64,000 nucleotides of DNA from Megaleporinus macrocephalus (GCA_021613375.1 CM038704.1:28886082-28950081); one strand, 5' to 3'. Counted from the stretch's first letter, positions 38,414 to 49,500 are shown. Notes: generated by a model from the sequence alone, not told the origin. A program made the numbers and translations.

Positions 38414-41400
38414 TTTTTTTTTCTTGCAGTATTGTGTTATTGATTTAAAGCCCTATAATTAAATAAGAACAATGCGGCTACGCCTCACATCACACAAGCA
38501 ATGAAACAGGCCGCTAACCCTTGTTTATGACTGTGTTACTGCCACGCTAATTGACTCTCTTACTGTCAGGCTGCGTTTTATGAATCTGGCCCAGTGTTTC
38601 GAAACAGCTCTGATGTTAATAATGAGTGCTGGTGAAGGAGACACCTGGCAGGATCAGCATGAGGAAGAAACACTGAGATGAACCAAGATTTAAAAAGCAT
38701 CCTAAGGTAATGAGGAAGAAACACAAAGAAAAAAAAACTGTTTAAAAAAAACTGAATAAACATGCTTTCCCACAAATAGCCTATAAAATGTAGAATCCAA
38801 GAAAGGTTTAATAAAAAAGAAGAAGTTCAAAGAGCACACTGAAGAAGGCTGTGTGCCAACATGCATCTGTGTTTCCCAAAAGTATAAGGAAAAAAAACTA
38901 AAAGCTAGAAATTAATAGCTGGAAGAGGAGAACACATCCTTTTCTGAAGTAATAATTCAAGAGTAGAAATTAAGTTACACTCAGGCAGTTGGATCATACA
39001 GAGCTAGAACCCAGCCATGAGATAAGCCATGGATGAATGAATTAGTGTTAAAGGCTTATCTATATGTCAGGTGTATATACAATGACCACATTCAGTAATT
39101 CTTGTTTATCCAGTAACTAATCTTAAAGTAATATCAACATGATGTAATTAAGGTGGTGAGGAATGGGCTGTGTAACCACCCTCAGTTCCATGAAGCTAAC
39201 CTTTAAACTACAGGTCTGCACAGGTTTAATAATAATACCCACACCTAACCACTTCAACAACTAATCACATCCGCCTGCACCCGCTTCAACCACGTCATGC
39301 CCACCCTCACCCATCAGCTTTGAGCTATACAATGCTCTTTCTTGCCTCATTTGCTGTAATTTGGTCCACTGGAATAGTACATGCAACACACAATAATGTG
39401 GAACAGCTTTCAGACACATCATACTTCCACGCAAAATACAAGTAAACGTTTATGTTATTTCACAGATCACACATGACCCACAAGTGAGCCTGCCTTGTGC
39501 AGATCCCCTGCCATGAGATTTAATTTAACTAAGTTAATACATTATTTGAAAACTACTATGACAGTAAGTGCCTGGGAGAATTAGGTGTGGGCCTACATGC
39601 TGAGCCCTCGTACTTGAAAAAAACAGCAAACAGATAAAACACCAGATGAAGTGCTGCTTACCTGTGACATAAACGTCATTATTTAAAGAGACAACAGAAT
39701 AACCCCACTTATTGTAGTTGGGAAAATCGGGTAGTTGATGCCACTGCTCTGTGAACAGAATAGAAGATATGTGAAGAATTGGTGCAGACATGAGGTGTAA
39801 GAAATAATCACCATGTTTTTGTGGATAGGATACGAGATTAAGGTGAATTGTCGTCCTTACGAAGCTTTGGGTTGTAGAAGGCACAGTTCCTGGGATGAAT
39901 CCTGATGTCTCTCTCACCATCTTCCTCCTCGTCTTCATCATCAGAGTCATCCAGTGAACGTCCGCCCATCACAAACAGCACTTCCTGCAGGTTATGAGGG
40001 GTGTTCTCTAACAGGCTCTGCTCCAACTCACCCACATGCATATTCATTTTCTAAAACAAAAAAAGAAAAAAAATGAAACAATAAAGGTTATTTACATACA
40101 CAAGACCTGAGAATGCAGAGTGCATCAATCACTGTTGTTTTAAGGTTCGTAATTGCTTGTCAACACTTGATAGTAATAATCTTTAATCACTGTTACCAGA
40201 ATATACCTGAAATTCTGGCACACATTTTAGATATTGTGTTCAAAATGACTATTTTTGGAAACAGTTTATACAGTTATCAAATATTTTTTTTAAATATAAG
40301 TTAAACAATAACTAACTTTCTAGACAAATTTGCTGGACTGAGACAAGTAACATCAAACCGAGTGCTGGATCCTCATAAAACCAACCAACACTTTCCATCA
40401 CTAACCAACAGCACCCTTCTGTATAAAGCATGCGTCCAGTCTTTTGAAAACATAGCTGGAAATTCATGCTGAAACCTGAACTAAATCAGCCAGCAGTTTT
40501 ACGGTCACCTACTGGAACTAGACTGAAGCATGTTGATTTAGCTTAGCAATTTTACAAGTGATCCAAATGTAAACAACAAAATGCAAATAATTATCTCTCA
40601 TACACTTCTTACAAACATTTACACCATAGCTAGATATCTTGCATGTTAGCTCTTGTGCACTGCTTGAACAAGTCAGTAGTCACTCTAGTTAACTTTAGTC
40701 TCTATTTAACTTTAGTCTTTAGGTAACTTTAGTCTCGTACAGAGATAAACATACTCTGGCATTTCAGACCAAACATCTGCAGTTCTAAGACCAGCTAGAA
40801 TTGAATCTCAAACAAGATAAAAAAAAATTCTGTGGTCCTTGGTGTCCTGACACTAGTTATGAACATGATTATAAACTGAATGCTTGGAGCAACAACTAAT
40901 AGGAACAATTCCTAAGTAGTGATGTTTTTATTTACATGTTTATTTTATGCATGTGTCTGTAACACAGTTGACTTCATTATTGAAAACAGTGACTCTAAAC
41001 TCCACCCCAACAAAATCTACTTAAACTTATCTAAAATTCCTGTTTCACTTTAAGTAGTGCAGCAGTTACATTCTGGTGATATTCGAGTGAAGGGAAATTA
41101 ATTGTGGGTCACAGCCATAAAATGGCAAAATGTCTGTAAGGAGTTAAACAGAGTTAAGTCTCTCCATCTTCCTTGTTTTGATGCATCCCATAATCCTAGT
41201 AGTTTGTCATCTAAAATTTCTTTACATAACTCTAACGAAACCTAATTAAAGCTTAGAAAGCTGGAAGCATAAGGCTATAACATGCTATAACACAAAGCTG
41301 CCACTACCGCAATGTCATTTGACCACTTAACACATTTGGGACAGGGCCATCTTAGGCAGCCAGAGTGAGGCCAGTTATGCTGTCTTGGACCTGTGGCGTG

Positions 41401-42292
41401 ATCTGGATTCAACTTGATATCCCAATAACTAAGCATAGGGGGTTACGCCATCCGGAAGCCCAGTTAGTGTAAACATAAGAGACCAGAAGTGCTTGCTAAT
41501 AAAAAGAAAATGACTGACCTCTCTGCAAACAACCTCCACCAGTTCTCTGCAGTCCTTTGAGTCCTGGACCAGCGGATCTTTCAGCAGGTTGTCCCTAAGG
41601 TAACTTTCAGGTAGAAGAGGGAGTCTCGCCAGCCTCAGTAATTCTGGCAGATGAGAGATCCGACTGTTCCTGCTATGTCTGACCCAGGCAAGAGCCGCTG
41701 CAGCTCGGGCACAGTCATCTCGCGTCTGCAGACCATCGTCTCTCAGACAGGCCACTAGCTTGTCCTTCTCCAGTAGCAAAAACTCCTCATGCTGCTGCAC
41801 AGCCTCAAAGTTCTCCAGCAGGAAAGCTTTGGCTTTAGCCACCACCTCAGGGCAACCGTGAATCTCTCCAAACTCCTGGATGCCTAGGCAGTTGGTGGCA
41901 TCTATTTGGTGCTGGAGGTACCGGCTACAGACGGCACGCACAGCATGGAACTGAAGCTGACTTGAGGCTGATATGAGGCCCTCTACATTCCCCTGGTTGA
42001 TCGTAAGCTTTCCAGTGTAAGCAAAGTCTAGTAGAGTGGCCAGCACATCAGGATCCACGTCAAGCAGCTCTACACGTGCCGATATGCTCTCTACGAAGTC
42101 CCCCGAGAACATTGAGCGGAAGTAGAGGCTGCAGAGAGCTAGGATGCCACGATGGCACGGGAAGTCTCGTCCACCAGCGCTCAGGGTGACATCCACCAGT
42201 TTGGGGTGGGAACAGAGAGAGCGCAAGCCCTCTAGGATGCTCTGAGGGTGAGAGGACAGGCAGAAATCCAAGTCGTCCACATTACGCACCAT
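28064..42292 (-). CDS. klhl30: Kelch-like protein 30 (complete, 7 coding exons)
   Basis: Coding exons 42292-41519, 40050-39861, 39748-39662, 34989-34834, 31131-30943, 30349-30204 and 28309-28064 join in phase to 595 residues plus TGA. All introns are GT-AG. The start [10 protein letters not shown] is the family signature. A BTB fold (about residues 23-132) is followed by BACK (about 134-235), an acidic linker ([11 protein letters not shown]) and a kelch propeller (about 280-580) with blade turns VYVTGG, IYVIGG, LYVIG, IYLIAD and LYVTGG. Kelch-like proteins of this build usually bind Cullin-3 through BTB/BACK and recruit substrates with the propeller; the substrate of KLHL30 is not known to me. 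Human KLHL30 is 578 aa (recall). It lies directly downstream of espnl on the same strand, as in human. The TTG-initiated upstream extension of the first frame is not a start; ATG at 42292 sits in a good ATCATCATGG context. Confidence 0.96.
28901..29474. mobile_element. MITE-like element in klhl30 intron
   Basis: Starts ACTGTGTCCAAAATCGTCTA and ends with the rough reverse complement (reads GCTGCATCTGAAATTGCCTA inward from the right), 14 of 20 positions alike with mostly transition differences. CAGAG flanks both ends as a possible target-site duplication. There is no coding capacity. Confidence 0.5.
29540..29945 (+). repeat. Dispersed repeat, copy A
   Basis: Similar in order and orientation to 52565-52945. 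Shared blocks include GCTGCATT.TNAGGCACTTTA, CAGAGAGGAATC and ATCATTTGC followed by TCAATGNATCAA. It is an ancient transposable-element family of unknown type. Confidence 0.55.
30204..30349 (-). CDS. klhl30: klhl30 exon 7: kelch blade
   Basis: 146 bp from TATTTACAG| to CAGAAA|GTAAGT, ending in phase 0. It encodes [18 protein letters not shown] and [20 protein letters not shown] then ANIWQK. Confidence 0.93.
30943..31131 (-). CDS. klhl30: klhl30 exon 6: kelch blades
   Basis: 189 bp from TCCTCCTAG| to GTCATAG|GTGGGA. It encodes [18 protein letters not shown] and [20 protein letters not shown] then [14 protein letters not shown]. It is highly similar to the human blade 'LDVVEVESYDPYTDSW'. Confidence 0.93.
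31940..34255. repeat. 24-bp minisatellite, nearly 100 copies
   Basis: Units read GTACACTACCAGCCAAACGT plus TTTA, alternating irregularly with a GATCACTACCAGTCAAACGT version. A few units are 23 or 25 bp. One interruption lies at about 32738-32785. Because 24 is a multiple of three, octapeptide-repeat frames ([12 protein letters not shown] on minus, [12 protein letters not shown] on plus) run through it in both directions; none is a gene. The unit resembles the terminal sequence of fish Tc1-like elements (ACTACCAGTCAAAAGTTTGG-like, from memory), which suggests how it arose. Confidence 0.97.
34256..34281. repeat. Inverted, diverged unit closing the 24-bp array
   Basis: Directly after the last unit, the sequence runs in reverse complement: read on minus it gives TAGTACCACTCGAAAAGTTT then TAGAA, a shortened version of the array unit. 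GTTTTAGAA (34244-34252) and TTCTAAAAC (34256-34264) form a perfect 9-bp stem with a 3-base loop. Confidence 0.75.
34834..34989 (-). CDS. klhl30: klhl30 exon 5: kelch blade
   Basis: 156 bp from TTTTTTTCAG| to ATCGGTG|GTAAGA. It encodes [19 protein letters not shown] and [20 protein letters not shown] then VIGG. The phases match exons 4 and 6 exactly. Confidence 0.92.
35873..36310 (+). mobile_element. 5' fragment of a hAT-like transposon
   Basis: Begins AATAGGCGGACCGCAGTCCA, a terminus I recognise from fish hAT-type elements, and is followed by a CpG-bearing leader. The remains of a transposase start are visible in GACTGTTTTAACCAGGAATG and GAGAGACTTATGTCTATTC (reads like [13 protein letters not shown]). 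The frame is broken just after the first ATG, and the rest of the gene is absent. Confidence 0.55.
38333..38412. repeat. (TA)n microsatellite, ~80 bp
   Basis: Uninterrupted TA run inside a klhl30 intron, followed by a T-rich tract. Confidence 0.97.
39662..39748 (-). CDS. klhl30: klhl30 exon 4: kelch blade
   Basis: A short 87-bp exon between TTCACAG| and CACAG|GTAAGC. It encodes [20 protein letters not shown] then LNNDVYVTG, which lines up with the 'LPDFPDYHKWGFSLAALNN' stretch of human KLHL30 as recalled. Confidence 0.9.
39861..40050 (-). CDS. klhl30: klhl30 exon 3: linker and first kelch strand
   Basis: 190 bp from TTTTAG| to GCTTC|GTAAGG. It encodes the end of the linker ([20 protein letters not shown]), the kelch-entry strand FVMGG and an acidic run rich in Asp and Glu ([15 protein letters not shown]), then CAFYNPKL. 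It ends in phase 1. Confidence 0.9.
40051..41518 (-). other. klhl30: klhl30 intron between BACK and linker exons
   Basis: 1.5 kb of AT-rich non-coding DNA. Nothing beyond splice signals recognised. Confidence 0.75.
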
Positions 42293-42368
42293 GATGATGC
42301 TTTTTGATCCTGAAGGCCAGCAGTCTTTTTGGGCTTTAAGGCAACCAACACTGAGGTCCAATGTTTAT
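41519..42368 (-). CDS. klhl30: klhl30 exon 2: 5' leader, BTB and BACK domains
   Basis: The exon starts at 42368 after CCCTGTGCAG|; 76 bases of leader precede the ATG at 42292-42290. 258 codons end in phase 0 at AGAG|GTCAGT. It encodes KLVDVTL (BTB strand 1), [17 protein letters not shown] and the BACK start [17 protein letters not shown]. The whole Cullin-binding half is in this one exon, usual for this family. Confidence 0.93.
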
Positions 42369-44321
42369 CTGCACAGGGAGATGAGATGAAGTATAAGTGA
42401 TCCATAGTGATTCATAGTACTACTGAAGTAGTGTAGTGATAACTGCCCTCAGCAAGGGCCTGTGAGCGAACATACTTTACCCATCAATTATATTTTGGCT
42501 TTATAGGATCAAACTATATATTACCAAATATTGTTACTGAAGACAACAGCTCATCCAACATTTTCTCTGAAATCAAATATATTATATTCTACATTCTTAG
42601 AATGAAAAGAGCTGCTTTTGTTACTGCGCTTTTAAGACTGCTGTAATCCAAACAACCTCTTCTGAATGGCTACCCTGTATTTTGATTAATTCAAAAACAG
42701 TCTAGGCTTAAACACTTCTTGGCTGTGTCCAGAAACCATGAAAGTTGCTGCTCTTTCATACCAATACTCCTCCTTTTCTCCAGGACCTGGAAACCAATTT
42801 TATGACGCCACCTTACCAGCTGGCCGAATACTGGAGGAGATGAGAGGAGCCACTTCAAACAGAAGCCGAAGCCACTATAAGCAGAGGAAACTACCCTGAA
42901 ACACGTTTACAGATTTAAGAGTGCCATCCCTGCAGACACCCCCAAAGAGGATGGACAAACACAGAGCATTCCAATTAAACTTGGAAATTCTGTTTTCTTG
43001 TTATCTGTGTTCTACATTTTGCACTTGTATAATAAAATAAAATGTAAAATAAAAACATTGAGTAGAAACCCACACAAAGTGAATAGGCAGGCTCTGTGCA
43101 GCGGTTTAGGCCATGCTTTTAAACTAATGTTGTGACTGGCTCATGTCATCAAGCAATTACATCTAATTTAATGACATTTAAAAGCAGTCAGTTGTCCCGT
43201 TTCCCCAATTTCTGCTCATTCTCTCCAATCTTCCTGCTACTTTCTTCTTCTCGACTTCTCCACATTTTTTCAGGACAGGAGAGTAGCAGTAGAAAGACAG
43301 GAGGACAGGAACAGCAGCAAACATTTCTGCAGTTCAGCATGAATGGGCAGAGCTAAACCACTGTAGACTAATGGGCATATTTGTGTGTTGGTTTTCTTTT
43401 AAACATTTATTTCAAAAAGGAATATTTAGTTATAGTGAAAAGTGGCCCAACAGCTGAAAGCTTGTACTCCTATATACGGACCATAAAAATCACTTTTGCT
43501 GGTAGTGATGTTAGGCTAAATTTTGGCAGCTTTGGAACGTCCTTGTTTATTGCCAGTGCTTTTCTATAGTGATTACGTAAGCTGTGTCAGCAATGAGTGC
43601 AGCTGAAAGTAGATGAATAAACAGCTGCAATTCATAAGATTATAATCAAAGGGGTTTGTTTTTTAAAAACCTTTTACAACTTATGTGGCGTAGGTTACCA
43701 CTATGTGATACGGTGACTGAGCACTTTTGAAGAAGAACAGATGAAGTCATGACAGCAGATATAGGACTAACTATGTCTAACTATAGGCTTGGCAGTGGTA
43801 GTTCAATATATTGAGAGATAACAATACAAGTCATAAATAGAAAGAACACTGCAGAGCTATTTCTTTGCCCATGGGTGTTGTACAGGAAACCTTCTTTACT
43901 GTAGAAATTTAAAGACAATTGCTATTTAGGGCACAAGTAGAGCTATTATTAAAAATATCTTTAAAATATGTCTTAAATAATTTTAAAACAGATAAAACAG
44001 ATTATTGTACAGATAATTATGTTTTAGGCATAGAGTGAACTATTAATATGTGATAAAATTTAGCATTTACTTCATGTTTACATGGTGTCAACCAACCAGT
44101 TTTCTCTCAGTATCAACATGCTGCCAAAACTTCAGCATTCTGCTAATCATGTGACAGAAATACTCACATGACAAGTAGGATGGTTGTATTTGTGCTTACT
44201 CTGTAGCACCTAATGGCTAAAATGAAGCTCACAGATTGACACAAATAAAAAAAATACATTCCTATGTCTGTAAATCCCCCTATACTTAAAAAAATAAGAA
44301 TGAATTAAATCAGGCGCTTAC
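42369..44321 (-). other. klhl30: Presumed 5' intron of klhl30
   Basis: Lies between the proposed non-coding exon donor (44321) and the acceptor of the first coding exon. No coding signals. The plus-strand frames at 43132-43569 have no recognisable features. Confidence 0.5.
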
Positions 44322-44440
44322 CTGTGAGCCAAATGAAAGCAGAAATCACACATGGTTCATAACAACAGGTTAAAAACTCAGACTCTTGTTGCTGCTTGTT
44401 AAACCCGGGACACAAAATGCTGTCGCCGAGTCATAGGAAC
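44322..44440 (-). other. klhl30: Likely non-coding first exon of klhl30
   Basis: The first coding exon has a clean acceptor (CCCTGTGCAG| before 42368), so a 5' exon must exist. The best candidate ends at 44322 with a strong donor, CTCACAG|GTAAGC. Its 5' end is set only roughly, ~30 bases from the MEF2/TATA-like site. It holds several short upstream ATG frames (for example ones closing after MNHV and after 12 codons across the junction), all closing before the main ATG. Confidence 0.55.
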
Positions 44441-44462
44441 AGCATGCTTGTCTTTCACCCAA

Positions 44463-44472
44463 CTATTTTTAG
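44463..44472 (-). promoter_or_regulatory. klhl30: MEF2-type site in the klhl30 promoter
   Basis: CTAAAAATAG on the minus strand (CTATTTTTAG on plus) is a perfect match to the MEF2 consensus YTAWWWWTAR. It lies about 25-30 bases upstream of the presumed first exon, so it may also serve as a TATA-type element. MEF2 sites are hallmarks of skeletal and cardiac muscle promoters, which fits a muscle-expressed kelch gene. Confidence 0.5.
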
Positions 44473-44527
44473 TTCAGTCAGCAGTGAGGGACTATCTTCA
44501 GATTCCAAACACTACAGGCTCAGCTCC

Positions 44528-44533
44528 CACCTG
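44528..44533. promoter_or_regulatory. E-box upstream of klhl30
   Basis: CACCTG (CAGGTG on minus) lies 56 bases upstream of the MEF2-type site. This hexamer is bound by MyoD-family factors among others; single E-boxes are common by chance, so the weight comes from the pairing. Confidence 0.3.
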
Positions 44534-45110
44534 CTCTTAAAGAGAAACGCACATACTTTACCCTCGGGTACACTGGAGTGGGTCAGATGATTAATTCATT
44601 TAATCATTAGAGTCATGAGCCGCTGCCAGATCTAGAGCTCACTGGAACAGGTACAGAGCGTCAGTTTCCTGTAATAGTGTGGACACTGATACTCAGATAA
44701 ACTCTATGGAGAATTGATTAAAAAGGCTTGTTAAGCAGATGACTGAATACAATACGGCAGTAAGTCTACACATTTAAGAGTAATAATAATTCTATTAATT
44801 GAGGAATTGCAACAGATTATGAAATGGTTATTATGCCAGTCCTGTAATTGAAACCACAGGGAAATGTGAATCAGAACACATATGACAAATGAGCAAAAAA
44901 ATTGCATACAAAGTTCATACAAACAGCAAACTTGAAACAGCTATCCAAGTAACAAATGGTTTCTAGAGCTGCCACACCTCTGTTACAAAAGGACTCTAAA
45001 TCTAACCAAACAAAAATCAAGGCAACAGTGTTCAGATAAAATTTTCTGTCCAGTAAATACTGTACACAAAAAGATATCAAAAGAGAAGAGTACAAAACTG
45101 CTTGCCCATA

Positions 45111-46589
45111 TCACTCAAAGTCAAAAATCTCTGCTTCCTTTTCCTTCCAGAAAGCAAAACTTCTGTCAATGTATTTACATATCTCGTCATTGCTCAAACT
45201 GGTAATGTCTGGGCTTCTCGACAGGACATCACCCTCATCTGGAGTGGGAGTCTGCACAATGACTTTGGGCACTGGCCTCGTCTCTGCCGGTGGGCTTTTC
45301 TCCAGGTCTCCCACCTCTGGCTGGCTGGTAACCTCACCAAAGAACCTGAGCTTGATATCCTCAAACCCGTCCTTCCATTCCCTGTTCCCAGCCTCAATGT
45401 CCTGCATTACAGCCTTGTGGAAATCCCGCACCGTCTCCCAACTGAAACGGCCCACGTGGTCAAACACCTCGAAACACAGCAGGTGCCTCATCTTCCTCTC
45501 GTCTGACGAAAGGTCCAGCTCAAGAATGTGGAAATAGCCCAGCATGAAAAGGTCCAATGTCAGGGTGTCATAATCTACAGGAGCTCCATCCACGCGGGGC
45601 AGGAACTGCTCAGGGGAATAGAGGGCCTGCTGCCGATTGAGTCGACGGATCTGCCGGGACGGAACAATGGATATCATGCTCCTCCAGTTGCCAATCATCT
45701 TGTTGATGGCACTCCTCTGCTTGAAGAAGTGTCCCAAGGAACCATTTTCCATCATCTTCTTGGGTGAGATATCCAAACTGGCCTTGCGGTGAAGCTTGTT
45801 CCTCTCTACCATCTCTTGACTGTCCATGCTGTGCTTCCGTTGAGCATTTTTGACAGTTACAGCATATGCAGACTTCTTCCAATGCCCCAGGAACAGGACC
45901 ACAATACGTTCTTTGCGCAGGCTCGTTGACTCCATCACATCGTTGGCTTCATCATAACCAACCACATAATCATCAGGCATCACCTCTGTTGCCAGATCAT
46001 GATTCTCAGAGGTTTCTCTTGAGTCATTCACAGTTGGTTCTTCCTTTTGCACAGACATTTCTGTACTCTCTGAATCCACACTGGCAGGAACATCTTGATT
46101 CTCAAAGTTGGACTTCAGATTGCGCACTGACACACCAAACTCATGGATCTCATTTTCGATCTTCTCTCTCCTACCCCTGGAGTTCTGCCTCTGAAAGTTT
46201 TGAGAGAAGACACTCACAAGCTCAGTGTTGGGCATTTTGCAATAGGGCTGGTCAGTCAAGTTAGTCATGAGGAGAGACATGCTCTTCACAATCCCTGATA
46301 TCCGATTGCACCACACAGGCAATGGTATCTGTGTGTCAGGGTTCCCATACTGAGTATTGACTGTAATGTTGACAATTGGCGCTGGAAGGATGTTGCGGAG
46401 CTCCTCCGCTAGACGAGCTAGCTCCATCTCATAGCCTTCACAGTTCTTCTGCATAGAGACACTTTTGATCTGTTTCTCCAGGTAGATGAGGTCATCTTCA
46501 GTCAGCAGTTCTCCAAACGGACCCAGAATGGCATTGTGTGCTTGAGAGTACCTCCAGCTGTCCATCTTTGCATATCTATTTCCATTTTC
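45111..46589 (-). CDS. espnl: espnl last exon: 492-residue C-terminal region
   Basis: From CTTTTACAG| to TGA at 45113-45111. The early part ([20 protein letters not shown], then [10 protein letters not shown] and [19 protein letters not shown]) matches ESPNL as recalled. A variable acidic stretch follows (about exon residues 135-230). A second conserved-looking block comes late: a basic region ([19 protein letters not shown]), then [20 protein letters not shown] and [20 protein letters not shown], and an end with [21 protein letters not shown] know no named domain for the late block. Confidence 0.92.
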   Translation of the reverse strand, partial: ENGNRYAKMDSWRYSQAHNAILGPFGELLTEDDLIYLEKQIKSVSMQKNCEGYEMELARLAEELRNILPAPIVNITVNTQYGNPDTQIPLPVWCNRISGIVKSMSLLMTNLTDQPYCKMPNTELVSVFSQNFQRQNSRGRREKIENEIHEFGVSVRNLKSNFENQDVPASVDSESTEMSVQKEEPTVNDSRETSENHDLATEVMPDDYVVGYDEANDVMESTSLRKERIVVLFLGHWKKSAYAVTVKNAQRKHSMDSQEMVERNKLHRKASLDISPKKMMENGSLGHFFKQRSAINKMIGNWRSMISIVPSRQIRRLNRQQALYSPEQFLPRVDGAPVDYDTLTLDLFMLGYFHILELDLSSDERKMRHLLCFEVFDHVGRFSWETVRDFHKAVMQDIEAGNREWKDGFEDIKLRFFGEVTSQPEVGDLEKSPPAETRPVPKVIVQTPTPDEGDVLSRSPDITSLSNDEICKYIDRSFAFWKEKEAEIFDFE

Positions 46590-49500
46590 CTGTAAAAGCA
46601 TGTGAAACGAGCCCAGTCAGTTCTAAAACCAAGATATCCCTTCTTCGACGTTTAAGACAAAGCCAGCATTTAAAGACAAGGTACACAATGACGTGAACAG
46701 GTTTACCTTCCTTCTCTGGGCCTCCTCATCCAGTAGTCTAGTCTGCAGCTGCCGTACCATCACTTGTCTTTTCCATTCAGCTATAGGTCTGCCCTTCTCA
46801 TCATGAGTAGGCACCAGGTAGTCAATATCAGAGAGGTTAGCCTCTTCGGTGGGCAACACCACCATCTTATTCTAAGAAAAAATGCAACAATACAATATAT
46901 TTTATACATTTTGGGTAAATCTGTTATTATTTGTAATGTAAATGCTCATGTATAAATGTAAATGCATGTATAAATATATATGCAGTTTGTATTTTTAAAA
47001 ATAGTTTTGATTGTTTGTATTAGATTTGCGCTGATTGGTTTTGGGTTACAGCCCCAAGCCATACAATCCATAAGTAAACATATGACTACGGGCAATCAAA
47101 CTGCATATAATGGGAAATTCTGCACAGTCAAACACTTGTTCTTTGTGAGAAAATACAAATTAAACTGCATTTACGTACAGAGGGAGTAAAATTTTCTGCT
47201 AATTTGGAGCTTTTGAGAGAGGTGATTGATTTCATGTCTCCCAGTTTCATTTCTCCCAGCAGCTTTTTCCCTTTCTCTGGCACAGGCTTGCTCGTAGGAC
47301 TGCTGGAACTGAGGCTCTTCACCACTGCAATGACATGAACATTATTTATTTCCCTCATATGTTTCCATTCATGTTCCGATCATATTTACACAGGCTGATT
47401 AGCATTACTCAGTACGGTGGAATTAAGTCATTAAGTGAAATTAAGGGAGGATGAGTCAATAATTACGTCAGTTCCCATAAGCGCCTGTCAGAAGTAAAGA
47501 GTGTGCTGCATAGTGCATGGGGGCAAAAACAGTCCACCTGAGGCTCTCTTACCCGTGGTGGCCATGTGGACATGTTGGATGCTGTTGACTATAGTTTTCT
47601 CCTGGGAAACAGATGATGAAGGAGGTGGAGGAAACGAAGAGGGCAGAGGGGGAGCAGGGGGTGGAGCAGGGTAACGAGCCTGGGGGCTATCTTCAGTCTC
47701 AGGGTGCTGGAGAGAGATTATATAATGAATAATAAAAATAATAATAGTAATACATTATTTACATTACATGAACTTAAAATCCATCCTTAATATGCTACAT
47801 ACCCATTTAAAATTAAATTAACCAATTAAAATAAAAAATTATGGACAGTTTAGGTAAAGTCAGAGTCAATAGAAATGTTTATTTTTCAAATCTTTTCCAT
47901 AAATACATCCCAAAGACTTCTTTCAACCCATTCAAACCTCATCCATCATCATTAAGGCTGCACAGACCTGTGGTGTAGAGGTGGTTTAGGACTATAAAAC
48001 TGAATAAAACTTCACTGTGTCACTAAACACTATTTTAAACTTGTCAGATTTGTACACACCTCACACAAGCACATGGAAGCTTAAGTATATTTCTCAAGTA
48101 TACTTTAAGTAGTTAGTATTCTAACTTCATTGTACTACTAGTACACTTACATGTGTACTATTTTCATACTTCTTGGGCCTAAATTGGCCCACTTTTTGGT
48201 ATATAAAAGTATACTTTTAAGTAGATCTTGTGTAAGAGTAGAAAACCTCAAGTACACAACTGGTTTACATCTTTTGTACTGTGACTAGAATAAAAGTAAA
48301 CTTATAGGTTTACTCTTAGTTTACTAGTTTGTTAATTCATCATCAAAAAAGATTATCATGCAGACATACACACAATTCACAATTCACCTCTCTACACAGA
48401 GAGGAATGCGGTGACTATGGCTGAGAATAAAACCCAGACCCTTCTGGCCATGAAGCAGCAACTCTACCCACTGTGCCACCAAGCTGCCTTTTAGTGACAA
48501 ATTATATACTATCCCACTTCTAGTTATTTTACTTTCAAACATACTCTCAGTAAACTTCTAGTTTTTATGTTTTTAAACTAAAAGTAAAACGAACATATTA
48601 CTTATAATTTACTGCTTATATATCAATTTTATTCTTATTCTTTTATATCATTATATATCACCAGTGGACACACAGAACTCAGATATACTCAGCTTAAGAA
48701 ACAGATTCTTTATAAATATTTATAAATGAAATTTCTAAACAAATATTGCACTGGATGCCTTTATGTGGAGGGCAAGAATACAAGTATGCTTTTCTTAAGA
48801 ATATCTTAATCAAATAATTAAATACAAGTAAAGGCCAGATATTTTTAGCCTTTTCTATGTACTTGCCCAAATATGCCTACGTATAACTGTGTTTAGTATA
48901 TCACTGAGAAGTTTTGTTCGCATTCATAGGTCAGAGTTAGTCACACTGTGTCCTAAACCAGAAGTCCATGAGACTTTAATGAAGAGCTGGATGGGGTTAA
49001 GGGAAGTTCTTGGGATGCATTTACAGAAAACGATTTAGACCTCTATTAACTTTGAGTGTTTGTTAGCAACAATAAAAGTAAAGAAGCAAAATTTGGACAC
49101 CAAACATGTCTTGGCTGATCGACTAGGATAAGTGGAAAATGGAAAGTGGTAAATGGGATTTTAGCTGAATCATTTCTTTAATGGTTTTGGAAGCTGTGAA
49201 AGAGCAAACATGTTGAACGGTCCGAAGGAACAGCTTGAGAAACAGTACTTCATTAACTTCGCTCTAACTGCATTGTTCTATACAAACGAACCACTGCAGC
49301 CTTGACACTGAACAACTTTTAGTTGTATAGAATCTGTTAGAAAATATAAATACTTACATTTTCTACTTTAAACTACCTTCCAGCTTGCTCAGGATAAGTG
49401 TCAGATAAGAAGCAGTGCTGTCAGTTAAGAATCAGACTTTGAGAGGCTTCCAGAATTTACTTCCAGAAGTGGCACCACTACCATTTATTACAGTTTGGCT

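Larger units (their letters stand above)
34990..39661 (-). other. klhl30: klhl30 largest coding intron
   Basis: 4.7 kb. It holds a hAT-like fragment (35873-36310), a (TA)n run (38333-38412) and a repeat-poor block at about 37130-37470 that might be a regulatory element. Confidence 0.7.

Noticed and set aside
42293..42361. Upstream extension of klhl30 by 23 codons from a TTG
   Set aside because: TTG is not a normal vertebrate start; the family start MVRNVDD is at the ATG, and the extension is leader within the same exon.
45102..46264. Plus-strand frames of 79-134 codons opposite espnl
   Set aside because: Antisense shadows of the real minus-strand last exon.
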